64,000 nucleotides of DNA from Himantopus leucocephalus (taxonomy: Eukaryota; Chordata; Aves; Charadriiformes; Recurvirostridae): the NCBI GenBank assembly GCA_003993805.1, contig RSEF01000001.1, forward strand, positions 178,498,233-178,562,232, read 5' to 3'. The notes beneath the pieces are model-generated. The model was not told the origin of the DNA and made no database searches. It worked only from the letters and a program-made list of their open reading frames with translations. Positions 11,249-23,200 of this stretch are shown here, in pieces (the stretch's first letter is position 1; every line of letters begins with the position of its first letter). A program made the translations under genes and the position numbers.

Positions 11249-11725
11249 ATAGAATTATAGAATGGTTTAGGTTGGAAGGGACCTTAAAGATCACCTACTC
11301 CCAACCCCCCTGCCATGGGCAGGGACACCTCCCACTAGACCAGGTTGCTCAAAGCCACACCCAGCCTGGCCTTGAACACTTCCAGGGATGGACACTCCAC
11401 AGCTTCTCTGGGCAACCTGTTCCAGTGTCTCATCACCCTCATAGTGAAAAATTTCTTCCTGATATCTAATCTAAATCTCCCCTCTTCCTGTTTAAAGCCA
11501 TTACCCATTGTCTTATCACTACATGCCCTTGTAAAAAGCCCCTCTCCAGCTTTCTTTTAGGCACCCTTCAGATACCGGAAGGCTGCTATAAGGGCTCCCC
11601 GGAGTCTTCTCTTCTCCAGGGTGAATAACCCCAACTGTCTCAGCCTGTCTTCATAGGAGAGGTGCTCCAGTCCTCTGATCATCTTCGTGGCCCTCATCTG
11701 GACCTGTTCCAACAGGTCCATGTCA
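11249..11725 (-). mobile_element. CR1 LINE, 477-bp 3' end copy, minus strand
   Basis: This is the longest 3'-end CR1 copy here. It begins with ATAGAATTATAGAATGG and the AGGTTGGAAGGGACC motif. It then spans the ORF2 C-terminus and the upstream block that on the minus strand encodes [20 protein letters not shown] and the [12 protein letters not shown] motif. The two halves are in different frames, so the copy is broken. It ends abruptly at about 11725 inside the family sequence, where a 14-bp tandem repeat starts. Confidence 0.95.
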
Positions 11726-11765
11726 TAGTATTTGGGGCATAGTATTTGTGGCATAGTATTTGTGG
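11724..11765 (+). repeat. Three tandem 14-bp units at the CR1 truncation point
   Basis: The unit CATAGTATTTGTGG occurs at 11724-11737 (one mismatch), 11738-11751 and 11752-11765, followed by a partial CA(G)G. It abuts the broken 5' end of the CR1 copy. It may have arisen during or after integration by strand slippage. Confidence 0.85.
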
Positions 11766-14700
11766 CAGGCAAAATACTATTCCAGAGCAATCATGGTGAA
11801 TACAACACAGTGTAAATAGGAGCCCCAAAGAAAATGAAAGTGTGCAACTTCTTTTCACAGGACTTTCTAATCCATTATGGATAACAAATTAAAAATATTA
11901 ATATGAATTTCAAAATTTTGATTTTTTTCCCTACTAGTCCCTAAAGAATAAGATAATAACTTTGAGCTAACAACCTAAGTATTATTATTTAAACTGAAAT
12001 GATATAGCTAGGAGAAACACTCTACCAAAAAAGCCCAAATCTGCCAAATCTAAAATTCAGGTCCAGTCAAAAAGGCTGAAGGATACACTGAGTTTTAAAG
12101 CAGACAAGAATATTGAATCACTGAAATGTTATGAATTTTAATGGACTGTTAAAATATTTCCTAGAAGAAATCCTTTTTTTCCAGATTAAGCATATCAAAG
12201 CCATAATTGTTTCTCATGATATACAAGGATGAAAATAGAAAAAAAAAACCTTCAAGAATAGGCTGCTGCTGGACACTGCCAAAACATTAATAACAGCAGG
12301 AAATATCCGTATGTACAAATTTTTCGTCTAGACAGTGCATACTGTGCATTATGAGATACTGTTTAAAGTAATTATTAAAGCATTTCATGCTTCCCACAAA
12401 GAACAATGTTACCCATTGTTATCTTCACTATATTTTGTTTAATTTCTCATAAAGTTTGTATGGTCAGAGTTTCCTGTCTTTATGGTCATAAAGAGAAGGA
12501 AGCAGAACATTAATGTTTCCGATGGCAAAAAATTAGCAGGATGGTGTCCTGAGGAGGAAAGCATATTGGAAGGCAATTAAATTAAACCACTCAGAATTTA
12601 CCTGATTTTAAATTAGGAGTAGGATTCTGGGCTCAATTTGGCTATCAATACACTGACATACAATGATGTTTGAGAGACCTGGTGTTTTCCATCTAACCTC
12701 AAGCTGTTGCTCCAGAGATGTGCTCTAGATGTCTGATGTAGTTTTTATGTCATATCTGCCAGCATTATGTGGACATGTGAGACATTTTTATGGCATCCAA
12801 AATGTAGATAGATTCCTATGTGATGGCAACTGATTTGAACCTCTGTATTTCGGATTCAGTTGCTTAAACTGGGACATCTCAAAAAGATGCCCCAATGTAC
12901 CCTATCCAACCTCCCAGTTCTTGCATGGGCATCTCATACGTCCTAGGCCAAATCTACCAGCTCCATGTAGACAGGCTGTTTCTGGCAGGAGCAGAAGTGT
13001 AACACCTTTGAAAAGGTTCAGAAAAGGACCTTTGGGTGATAAAGCTCAGAAAAAAATGTGAAGACGTAAATTCTTCTTTAGAAAAGATGAGCTGATATAT
13101 TAAAAGTCAATAAAATCAAGAAATGTAGAGAGAAAGAATGTGGGCTATATGTCTTTGACCTATATCATAATGCAAGAGCCAGAGGATGCTAAATTAGAAT
13201 TAACAGGGACAGATCCTAATCTGACAGGAGATGTTTTCAAACACTACATAATTACATGTAGGAACACTGCCCAGAATGTGACACTACTCAGAAGGGGCCT
13301 GGATATTAAAAATGTTTGGGCTTTCTACAGTAACGATAGGGAAAAAACCCAACTTGATGTGAATTCTGGGGGTCCGGGTGTTCTCCTTCACTTGTCAAGT
13401 ATGAGTTTGTAGAATTATTATTATTATTCTCGTTCAGCCACCCTGCCCATGCTCCTTTGTGCGATTGTCTAAGGTCAGCAGTTAACTCTTTAATCACACT
13501 CCTTAGGAAGAATCATTTTACATATGCTTACTTTAGATTAAATGAATATCATCTTGGAACAGTTTCATTCTTTCCATTAATTGTAAAGTCATCTTAAAGC
13601 AACTAACTCATATGGAGACCTCTTCTGAGCACATGAATCCTGGGGGGCCCATAATGTGTTATGTTGCTCTGTACCGTGACCTACAGGCTAGCAAGCTGGG
13701 GACAATTCTACAACTAGTAGTAGCCAGTGTGTGAGTCTATGTTGAAAGCACCTTAATTTATATTTGGCACACAGCCACTGTCACATTTCTTCCTTTATTG
13801 GCTGTTCTTACAGGCACTAAGTACGGGAATAGGTGAACATTTAGCCTCACAGAGAGTAGAAGTGACTGTAGTAAGCTGTCTGTATTTGGTATAATGTCTA
13901 GAAGTACCACATGTGTACACATACGTTATGTGTGTGTATCATTTTATATCACTATATATTGCTGTGTGTTATCATATGTAGTAAACTAGATACAAATATA
14001 GTATATTGCCTCGTAATGATGTTATTATTGACCAACTATCTAGCTTCAGCAGAAATGTTGGTCTATACTGCAGATCGTGTAGTGAAAAATCTGCTTGCCT
14101 GTTCTTATGCATCAGTTAGTTTCCATGCAAACTTCAACAGTTTTTTGTAGGCACGAAGTTTTGTATATACAACATTACTATATTCAGTTCCCATTTCCTA
14201 GAAACTTAGAAACAAATATGCCCTCTAGAAGAATTTTTGTGTAAAATAGGAAAAACTGCCATTTCTTCCAATAAATATGACCTTTACTGAGAAACACATA
14301 CAGTAAAACTTTTGTGTACTTCCTCTATAGATTGTGGAAGAATGAACTTTTAGAAGAAAATAAAATTATGGGCCCAGTTCTGGAGTTTTAACCTTCATTT
14401 ACTTATTGTTTTCTATCTTTCAATGAAAATAATTCAGTTCATCAGTGATTCTTAATTCAGAAAAGCACTTGTGTATTTGTGCAAGTCTTCTCCTGCTTCA
14501 GGCAAATACCTAACCTAAGAATTGAGAAGACAATATGAAATATGGCCCAGAATTGGAATATAAGCTTTCTCCACCTAGCAAATCGTGTCAGCTTTTCTCT
14601 TTCATTTCGGTTCCAGCTTTTTTTCTCTAAAAATGCAATTTACCCATTTTTTTGATCAAACCTCCCCAAGAATTTCAGGGATATCACAGACTTTATTTCT

Positions 14701-17700
14701 ACATGACTACAAAGAGCATAATGTTCTAGTTTACAGCAAATCCAAGAAAATAAAGTATAACCAGCAGCACATTTCTCCTTTCTTATTCTTTCGTTCTGGT
14801 AAAGCTTAGTGCAATGCCCTTAGGTTTTTTTCACTATATGTGTAGATGTGAAGAGAAAATCAGCTACTTTTGCATAGCTTCAGAGATGAGTTACATTAAG
14901 ACGGTTAAAGATAATTTGTTAATCTTTTTTACATGGTATTTATATACTATGTATATAGCATCATCTCAGATGAGCTATTTTAACATAATATCATTCTACA
15001 AAACATTGTTTTAGTCACAAAGAAATTCTATAGAAGGAAGCATATTGGATAAAGTATTGCTCATGGTGTAATTTTAATTCTGAAATATCTTGCTAAGAGG
15101 GCTTATTTAAATAAGTTCTCTCTGAGATGAATATTTAGAAAAAATTCCTACAGGATGATTTATAGAAAAATTATATGAACAGAATGAAGGACAGAAGAAT
15201 TTTATTAGAAAAGAGACTCATTTCCACAAAATATAAATTATAGCTTTTAGAAAATATATTGAATTTTATTAATATTCTGCAGACAGCCTGCAGTGTTAAT
15301 CTCCACCCCTACCTATAAGATTTTCATTATGAGGTACAAGGTGTATTTACCCTTTAACCAAATAATTTTTGAGTAGTTCAATGCAGCCTTGACTGCAGTT
15401 TACATATCTTACAAAATATTGTTCTTTTGGAGGCACAGCTTATTTTATGGAAATATTCTATATAAAATGCTGAAACATTTACATGTATGTGAACATATAT
15501 ATGCAGTTGCACATATGCATCTATTTAAATATACGTTATATACATATTGATATCCAATTTATACATATCTCATATTACCAATAATGGTATAAACCTTACT
15601 GTTTGTACGTTGTACACAGGATATTGATCTTTACCAGTTGTATATACATTTTCTGACCTCAATTACTTAACCAGCCTGGCTGACACTGAATTTATTTCTG
15701 CTTATTTGGGAATCAGTATAGAGAGAAATAGACTAACAGTTCATTAAGCAGAGATGTTTGGATAATAAATTTTTTTTTACAATTATTTCCTATTATCATT
15801 TTTTCCACAGGACTTTTCCCTCCTTTGAAGCTCAAGAAATGAATTACAATTGTTTTTTGGGTGAATGAGGCTTCTCTCTGTGGGAACTCTGCCTCAGTCA
15901 TTCCAGAAATATGAAGATGGGTTGTTTGCAAGAAGAAAAAGGGATAGGGAGTCTTCAATAACATGTTCTGGGAGTAGTTTTCTTAGAAACAGTTCCATGA
16001 TCTATACCTATAACCATGTGAATTGTGGAAGGCAGTGCCTACTCCACAGAAGTTGTAAGCTTTACATTTTTGAACAGGCAAAATCTTTCTTTTAAAAACT
16101 AAATACGTAAAACTCACCTTAATCACATAGCTCTTAATTGGGACAAATTTTTCAAAAATCCAGGGTTCCAAAAATAAAATTTTAACAGTGTATGAAAGCT
16201 TGAATTAAACCTCAAATGTACTATAAATGATTTTATTTTGTCTAAATAATATATTTGCCTAATAAAATCTTTCTCTGAAAAAGTAAGATAAATATGCTTA
16301 GAAAGTTGCTAAGTATATCTCCTCAATGACATACATACATTATTTTCCTGCCGTCTTCAAAATATATTTCATTACAACGTACATAATCAACCCATTACAT
16401 CAACATATTTACATTGATTTTCTGTACTTTACAACTGGCTTCTAGCTCACCATAACTGCTTTATGCTATTGCATGGAAGACATTTATTCAGTTTCATATG
16501 CTCTTAGTCATAAACGTATGACAAACTTAGTATTACTTCTAGAAAGAGAATACTTGATATAAACCATAAATCATTTAATAGCACTGTTTAATATACAATG
16601 GGGATCTGATTCTGGCCTCAGTGCTAAGCTTGAGTAAATCAGATATACTCAAGATTCTGCAGACAAAAGAGCACTACAGAGTTGTCCTTTCCTGGACCAT
16701 GATCTGCTTGGAGGCCTCAATTAGTCTTAGGACTGCAAGAGTTTATGTGGCTGTTGACCCACATGCTCCATGTGGTTTGCTTTGAAGATGTTCATCATCA
16801 TGGGTCAGCCAGTAATGTCAAACACAGTGTGAGGGATTTTATTCCAGTTCCCCTGGAAGTTAGCTCTATACTACATAAAAGCTGTAATTTCCCTCTTGCT
16901 ATATTGTCCCTATATTGCAATCCCATGGCCATTGAGACTGTTCACAGCTACGGAGGTGGATGCAGTGCTTTTATGCAGTAAAATCAACCAGCTGATATTG
17001 TCCTCATATCTTCTTGTCATCCTTAACATCTCAGTCTAGCAATTCCTCCAAAAAATCTGATGGATTCCCTTTCTACAGTCATAGACATAGTTTTCCCAAC
17101 TTTAAAGCCCTGAGCTATGGTCCAACAGTGATTGTAGTCAGGGGCTGTTGCCCCTAAAATGGGAAAGTGACTTCATGTTTCTTGAAAAGGCTCATTTTTT
17201 GTTAGTGCAAAGTTTGCTGGTGTCTAACTGTTCAGTTTAAATGTGTTTGAAAGCGGGGAACACATTTAGGCTTTTTGCCTTTTTTTTTTTCTTTTTTTTT
17301 TTCATTTGTTTTTTCTGTTGAAGGTTTTAAGAGTTTCTAAGAGCAAATCTAGCAAAGATATGTTGTTAGGCAATGTTAATGAGCCTTTGGTTCTCTATGT
17401 GAACATCTTTTCCCATCTGGATAGTTTATAAGATTTTGGAAAGCTGCAATGAAAATTCCCAGGTCTGACCTCTTCAGAGTTTGTTTGAGAACCTCCTACC
17501 AGTGCAGCAAGCTCTACTAATCTACACCAAAGAAAGCAAGCAAGAGTTATAAGGAGTTGCTTTGCAAGTTGACTTGTTTAAGAGCTGGATGGCAGAAGAA
17601 GCTAAGACTGTTCAGGCAAGACCTCTAAAACATTTAGAGGAAACTGCAGTGCTGAAACAAAGGGAGGTGGGTAAACATGTTGGCCAAGAGCTGGAGACAA

Positions 17701-18530
17701 AGGAAAATTGGTAAATCAGGGAGAAGGAACACAACTAATCGGGGTGGGCAGAGCATCTGAGAAGGAGCCAGCACTCAAATGAAGAGCTAGACCTGACTGG
17801 GGAAAGTGCCAGGTATAAGAAACTAAGGAAAGGACAAAGGAACCTGATGCCAAAGATTGGGTGAAAATCTGAAGAAGGAGAAGTAGAAGGTGTTGGAGCA
17901 AGGAAAGGAGGAAAGGAAAGAAGCCTGATCTGTATAATAGCTGATTATTCACAGATACAATCAAATATCACTGTGCTTGGAAAATACAGCATGGTAAAAG
18001 GCTAAATGTTTGGAAATAGCAGATCCTAGACCTCTCAGATTACTGGACACTTTAATCAGGTCTCCCTTGATAAAACATCCCTGTGTTCAGAGGACAACTA
18101 CAAATACAAATTAACACATTTTCGTGGATAAGCGACATAAAAAAGCCCACAAAAAAAGTTTGGAATTCTATCTTCTGAGCCGTGGATGTGACTTAAGGAG
18201 AAGAAAAAGCACCAAACAACTTTTCATTAATGGAGCGCTATTGCACTATGCACAGAATAAGGCTGGGCTTCTTGGAAAAGGTAGTAAGTGATCACATCCT
18301 TAAGCTCTACTTGAAAAATATGCACAAGAGGGTGAAATGAAATAGCAGGTCAATAGCTCTCAGGTGTTTGCTAACTCTATCAAGGTTTATTCTGTGATAT
18401 TCATAATAAGGAAGATTTTTCCACATAATCATAATTTATTTTTGCCTGTGGTAACCTGACAGAACCTTGCTCATGGCTCTTAACCCCAACATAACAGACA
18501 AAGTGTAAGGAAAATAAAGAGATTTTGCCT
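11766..18530. other. AT-rich unique sequence, no gene seen
   Basis: Nearly 6.8 kb without a recognisable repeat family or gene. Short open frames are present but lack splice context or domains. A minus-strand segment ending at a GTGAGT donor (16112-16117) was examined and not accepted. Poly-T tracts occur at 17280-17303 and TA-rich stretches at about 15480-15560. Confidence 0.5.
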
Positions 18531-18549
18531 CCCCCCCCCCCCCCCCCCC
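18531..18549 (+). repeat. C homopolymer at a gap edge
   Basis: Nineteen C in a row lead straight into the assembly gap. The length may be a sequencing or assembly artefact. CR1 3' ends carry a short C run in the same orientation, and a CR1 fragment starts on the other side of the gap. Confidence 0.8.
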
Positions 18550-18649
18550 NNNNNNNNNNNNNNNNNNNNNNNNNNNNNNNNNNNNNNNNNNNNNNNNNNN
18601 NNNNNNNNNNNNNNNNNNNNNNNNNNNNNNNNNNNNNNNNNNNNNNNNN
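18550..18649. other. Assembly gap of 100 N
   Basis: Exactly 100 N, a conventional fixed gap size, so the true length is unknown. The right flank resumes inside a CR1 copy. Confidence 0.97.
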
Positions 18650-18722
18650 CTAATCTAAATCTACCGTCTTCCAGTTTAGAACCATTAACCCTTGTCCTAT
18701 CACTACTCTCCCTGATAAAGAG
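18650..18722 (-). mobile_element. CR1 fragment cut by the assembly gap, minus strand
   Basis: Directly after the gap the sequence reads CTAATCTAAATCTACC, then CTTCCAGTTTAGAACC and the CCTTGTCCTATCACT motif. This is part of the CR1 ORF2 C-terminal block seen in the copies at 6911 and 11249. The missing 3' end of this copy is probably in the gap. Confidence 0.85.
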
Positions 18723-19978
18723 GAGTGTATACAGAGGAACGTTCCCTTCATATACAATGGGAAATCACATGACTTAACATTCATAAATGAAATGCATGGA
18801 TTTGGCTCTGTATCGCATGTTAAGATATGCTTGGATCTGCATGTACCAAAGAGATGTTACAAGCCTAAAAGTAGATGAAGAATGAGGCAAAGAGTAAAAC
18901 TGAAAAAGTAGAGCACAAAGACTGATTCATGAAAGAAAGTAATAAAATTGTTTTGTAAATTTGAATGTTCAAGATAGACAAGCCCTCAGGCAGGGCTGAC
19001 TTGCATAATCGACCTTTACTGGATTTGGCAGATACAAAACCCAAGTGTGACAGTGCTAGATGTAGGAGTTTTACCAGGCTGAATCGTTCTTCAGCAGTCA
19101 CTCTGGTATACTGAACTAGGCACAGACAAGTGTTCCTCCAGCCTCCAGTGAGCGTGTTTCTGTTATTAGCCACTGTTTCTGTCTCTCAGGCGTGGAAATG
19201 GATGTTATTGATTTTGGCATGTGAGGATCCTCTGTGTGTTTCTTGCCAGACCCCTCAAAAGTATGTGTTGGCGTTATCAGAAGATCAAAGGAAAACAAGA
19301 TTTATCTTGTCTAAGACAGTCATTTAGTGTTATCTAATTTGAAGAATTTCTTTACTATACTTCAGAACTAACTGACAGGTTTTTTTATCACATCTTGAAT
19401 ATTTTCATTAGGTGATTGAAAACACATGAGTGCAGTTTCTTCATTAATCATGTCCATGTGGTCTAAATGAACTTTGAGGTTCTTCATTCTTTTATTATTG
19501 TATTTAGCAGTATTTTTTATTTAGCTACTTTTTGCAAGGAAATTTAGGACCTCAGTGGTGATTTTATTCTATTAATTTTTAAAATAAAGTGAGTTATGAG
19601 CTTGAAAGTGGATTGTAATTTTAAATCATATGGCCTGTAGCTTGTTAGATTAAACCAGTGATAAAGATAGGCCAATTAGATACTTGTTCTTTAGTTAGCT
19701 GGTCTAAATAGTCTCATGATAATTGTTTAAGTTCTTTTTGGAAATATGGTGACACTGCATCTAAGAAAGGAAAAGCTATACCATGTTTTAATACTAATAA
19801 TCAAGTAAACTTTCTAAATGCTTGGCATATCCCATACTAATAATAGATTCCTTATCTGGTGTGATAGAAACAAACTACAGAGCAGAAGGCAGAGGGCATT
19901 TCTGAAGAAATAGTCTGATCCCACAAAATATGTTTTCACCTCAGCTATGTCATTTTCACATCCATTTGTAAACTAAAA
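18723..19978. other. AT-rich unique sequence, nothing recognised
   Basis: Short open frames on both strands around 18865-19330 show no domain and no convincing splice sites. No repeat family is seen. Confidence 0.5.
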
Positions 19979-20264
19979 CCATTGATTAAATACTTCAGGA
20001 TATCCTTAGTATACCTATACGTCGGTTATCATTATAGCATCACAGGAATCATAACACTGTCAAGGACTAACTTGACAAGTATCTTTGAAAATTCAGTGTG
20101 GCTTCACTAACATNCCATTGATTAAATACTTCAGGATATCCTTAGTATACCTATACGTTGGTTATCACAGGTTATCACAGGTTGGTTAGCATCACAGGAA
20201 TCATAACTCTGTCAAGGACTAACTTGACAAATATCTTGGAAAATTCAGTGTGTCTTCACTAACA
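19979..20264 (+). repeat. Tandem duplication with a single N at the junction, probably artefactual
   Basis: A 135-base segment (19979-20113) is repeated at 20115-20264 with N at 20114. The copies differ by about five substitutions and an insertion of about 15 bases, itself containing a duplicated GTTATCACAG. A single N exactly between two near-identical copies is what a scaffolder leaves when overlapping contig ends fail to merge. Confidence 0.8.
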
Positions 20265-23200
20265 CAAGGGCTCTTTATATGAGAAGTTTTTTTGCTATCT
20301 AGGTTATGAGCATTTCAAGCCTAACTCTGTTACATAGTTTATTGCTCTTACTGCCCTATTAACAGTAGTGTTGGCTTTTTTTTATTCTAATGAGTCTTAA
20401 CATGTTTATTTCATTCTTATCCCTAAGTTCCAGATACTTTTATATCTACAAGAGATGCAATCAAAACTTTCAATAGGCCTTTACAAAACTTCTGTTTGTG
20501 GCAAAATGCCACAGTTTAAATAACGAATACCCCAATATAATCAACAAGCCTGTTTTTCCTACTTCTCCCAGTTTTTCCCCACATTTAACAAATGATTGGA
20601 ACTGTCAAATGCTAATCATGACATCTGATTTTTTCCTTTTGGCCCTGGTGGAGTTTAAAGCTCAGTAGTGGTGTTCTGAACTCTGGCCCCAAGGCACCGT
20701 CCACCACTACACGCAGAAAGCCCAAAGCATTAAGTTCTGGCAGGGACTCTTTGTACTAGGCCATTTATAAGGTGGAATCAAAGCAGCTGAACTGATTTTG
20801 TCTCTGCTAGGGAGATCTGACCAGTTGCTGTTCTTTTGTAATACATGAGTACATGAACGGCATAATGAAACAACCTTTTGAAAACAATAATTTGAAACTG
20901 TTTAGAGAAAATGTTTTTTTACAGACAAAACACAAAGCCTACAGTGTTCTTTGACACTGTGTACCATTTAAGCCACGATCCTCACGAGAAAACATTCAAC
21001 GTTGACATACCTTGGAAATATTTCATTTTAATGGTAATAAAGTAAAACAAAACAAACAAAAAAGAATTTTGAAAATATTTGGAAGTCCTTATTTTCATTG
21101 TTTATGGCACCTGACATTCAGGTAATTCTCTCCCCTCACTCCCCCCCTTTCCTCTGAAATAAACACCAAGAAACACTTAGGGCTTGATTTAATTGTCTAA
21201 ATATAGAAATCTGTTGCCACTTCAGACAGCCTAAAGTATCAAACCTTGAGTCATGAAGGTAGTAAACCTGATACAGAACTTATGGGAGACCCTGGCACCT
21301 GCTGAGTGGAAGCTGGAGACCAAATAGGATATACTGGGGCACCTCCAGTGGAGTCCAGCTTGAAATATCTTTATTTAGACACCTGTATTGAAGCACCTGA
21401 GTCAGGTCTGAGGGATAAGATTCAGGTTGAAATTCAGACCTCTGCAATTAGGAGTTTGCGCGTGAGTGAATGTACATGAGCTAAGCATGGGGATCTAGTC
21501 TATGCAGTTGATAAAATCTGGAGAGAAAGTTTGCAGAGCAAGTATGGATTGTTACTTTAGGGTGGGCTGAACAGTTCTGGAGACTTCTCTGACTTACTGG
21601 CTTGGGGGTAAATTCTACTGACCTCATACAGGCACATGCTGTCAGCTGAAATGCCCCACAGCATGGCCTTCAGCAGCTGCTCCAGAAAGTTATAAGTCTG
21701 CCATAGACCTGCCTCATAATTGCCTCATCTGTAAGCATCTGTGTTCAGGCAACTGAATCAAGCTCTGGACGTCCTTTGATTATGATGGCAGTTAGCCACT
21801 TAGCTTGCAGGCAAACACCTTCACATAGACATCTAAACTCGGGTATTTTAAAGTAAAGCTGAATCCCAGGCCTTGTGGCAAAAGACTGAATTGCGCCAGT
21901 CATCGGATGGTACAATTTGTATAATTCAGGAGACGGCATGCCTAGCTGGTCTGAATGGTGGTGTTCCCATAGCAGAAGGTAGTGCTCAGATCTCACACAG
22001 TGGTTGGTAGTTATTATCACTCCCAGTCTGCAGAAGAAAGAAGAGTGAGTCCTTGCACAAAGTATCTGTGACAAAGCCTCAGGATCGAACCCAAATTTTT
22101 CTTCTTTTCCGTCCTTACCTTGTGCACAAAAAAAAACAATCTCCTTTCAGTAAAGTTGCATTGAAAATAGATCTAAAGCAAATAATCAAAATTACTTTAA
22201 AATACCTAAACCACAAAACTCAGCTAGATTTAACCTTTTTTGTAGATGCAAACAGCTGAGGAAAAGGGACCTGCTGAAGAAGAGTTTATGTCTGGAGAAG
22301 GATCCTCAAGCAAGGAAGTTTAAAGTCTTCAAATAAGGTACATAAAAGTCAACCAATTTTTTCGATGTTTACCTATCAAAGCTATCAGAAACTTAAATTA
22401 CATTTTACAAACACTGCTAGTTTCCTTTAATCCCAGATTCTCACAACAAGCTTGTCCAGCTCAGTGATGCTTAAAAAGATGTATATGTAAGAGTTACTTT
22501 TAAAACAAATGCTGAAGAAATGGGGCTGAATGAGGACTCTTGGATCACTGAGTCCCATTACTAGGTATCCATGACATCAAACATTCCATTTACACAGCTT
22601 CTGCCCACTATTCTTTCGTAGCCATATGCTTGTCTCTTCATGAATGTGTTGTTCTTTTCTATCTCTATGAAATGTTTTAGGAGTACCAATTCAGTACAAG
22701 CTATTTTCCTGTCATAATGGTGATAATGGGATAAATGGGGATGAACTCTGGCTGGTAATGGAGGGAATTCACCATAAGAGAGGTTAGGATTCCCTGGTTG
22801 GGAAGTAATATGGATCTCGATGCAAGGAATATTGTTGCTCTTTAGGTATGGGGCAACCACCATGATAACTGGACCTGGGGGTAAGGTGATGGTAATTGGC
22901 ATTACCATTGGTCACCTCCCACCGGGACCTCACTTAAAGGAGTGGGGCCAGAAACTTGTTCCCCCCAGCCAGGGCTGGCATTCTTAACTCCCTTCTCATC
23001 CACTGTTTCTTTGTTGAAATTATGGTAATGATACTTTTTTGGAAGTGTTATACTTGCATTTAAAAAGTATTTGTTAAACTCTGATGAACCCCAAAGTTAG
23101 TATCAAGTAGACTGCCCATTCATCTGTCATAGTACCTCTTTGCTACACCTCTTCCAGTTTGAACTTACTCTTTCCAGAAGGTGAATAATCAAAGCAGTCC

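Noticed and set aside
15983..16180. Minus-strand exon-like segment ending in a GTGAGT donor (plus-strand 16112-16117), peptide with EPWIFEKFVPIKSYVIK
   Set aside because: The donor is good, but no acceptable acceptor with a pyrimidine tract lies upstream and the frame is short.
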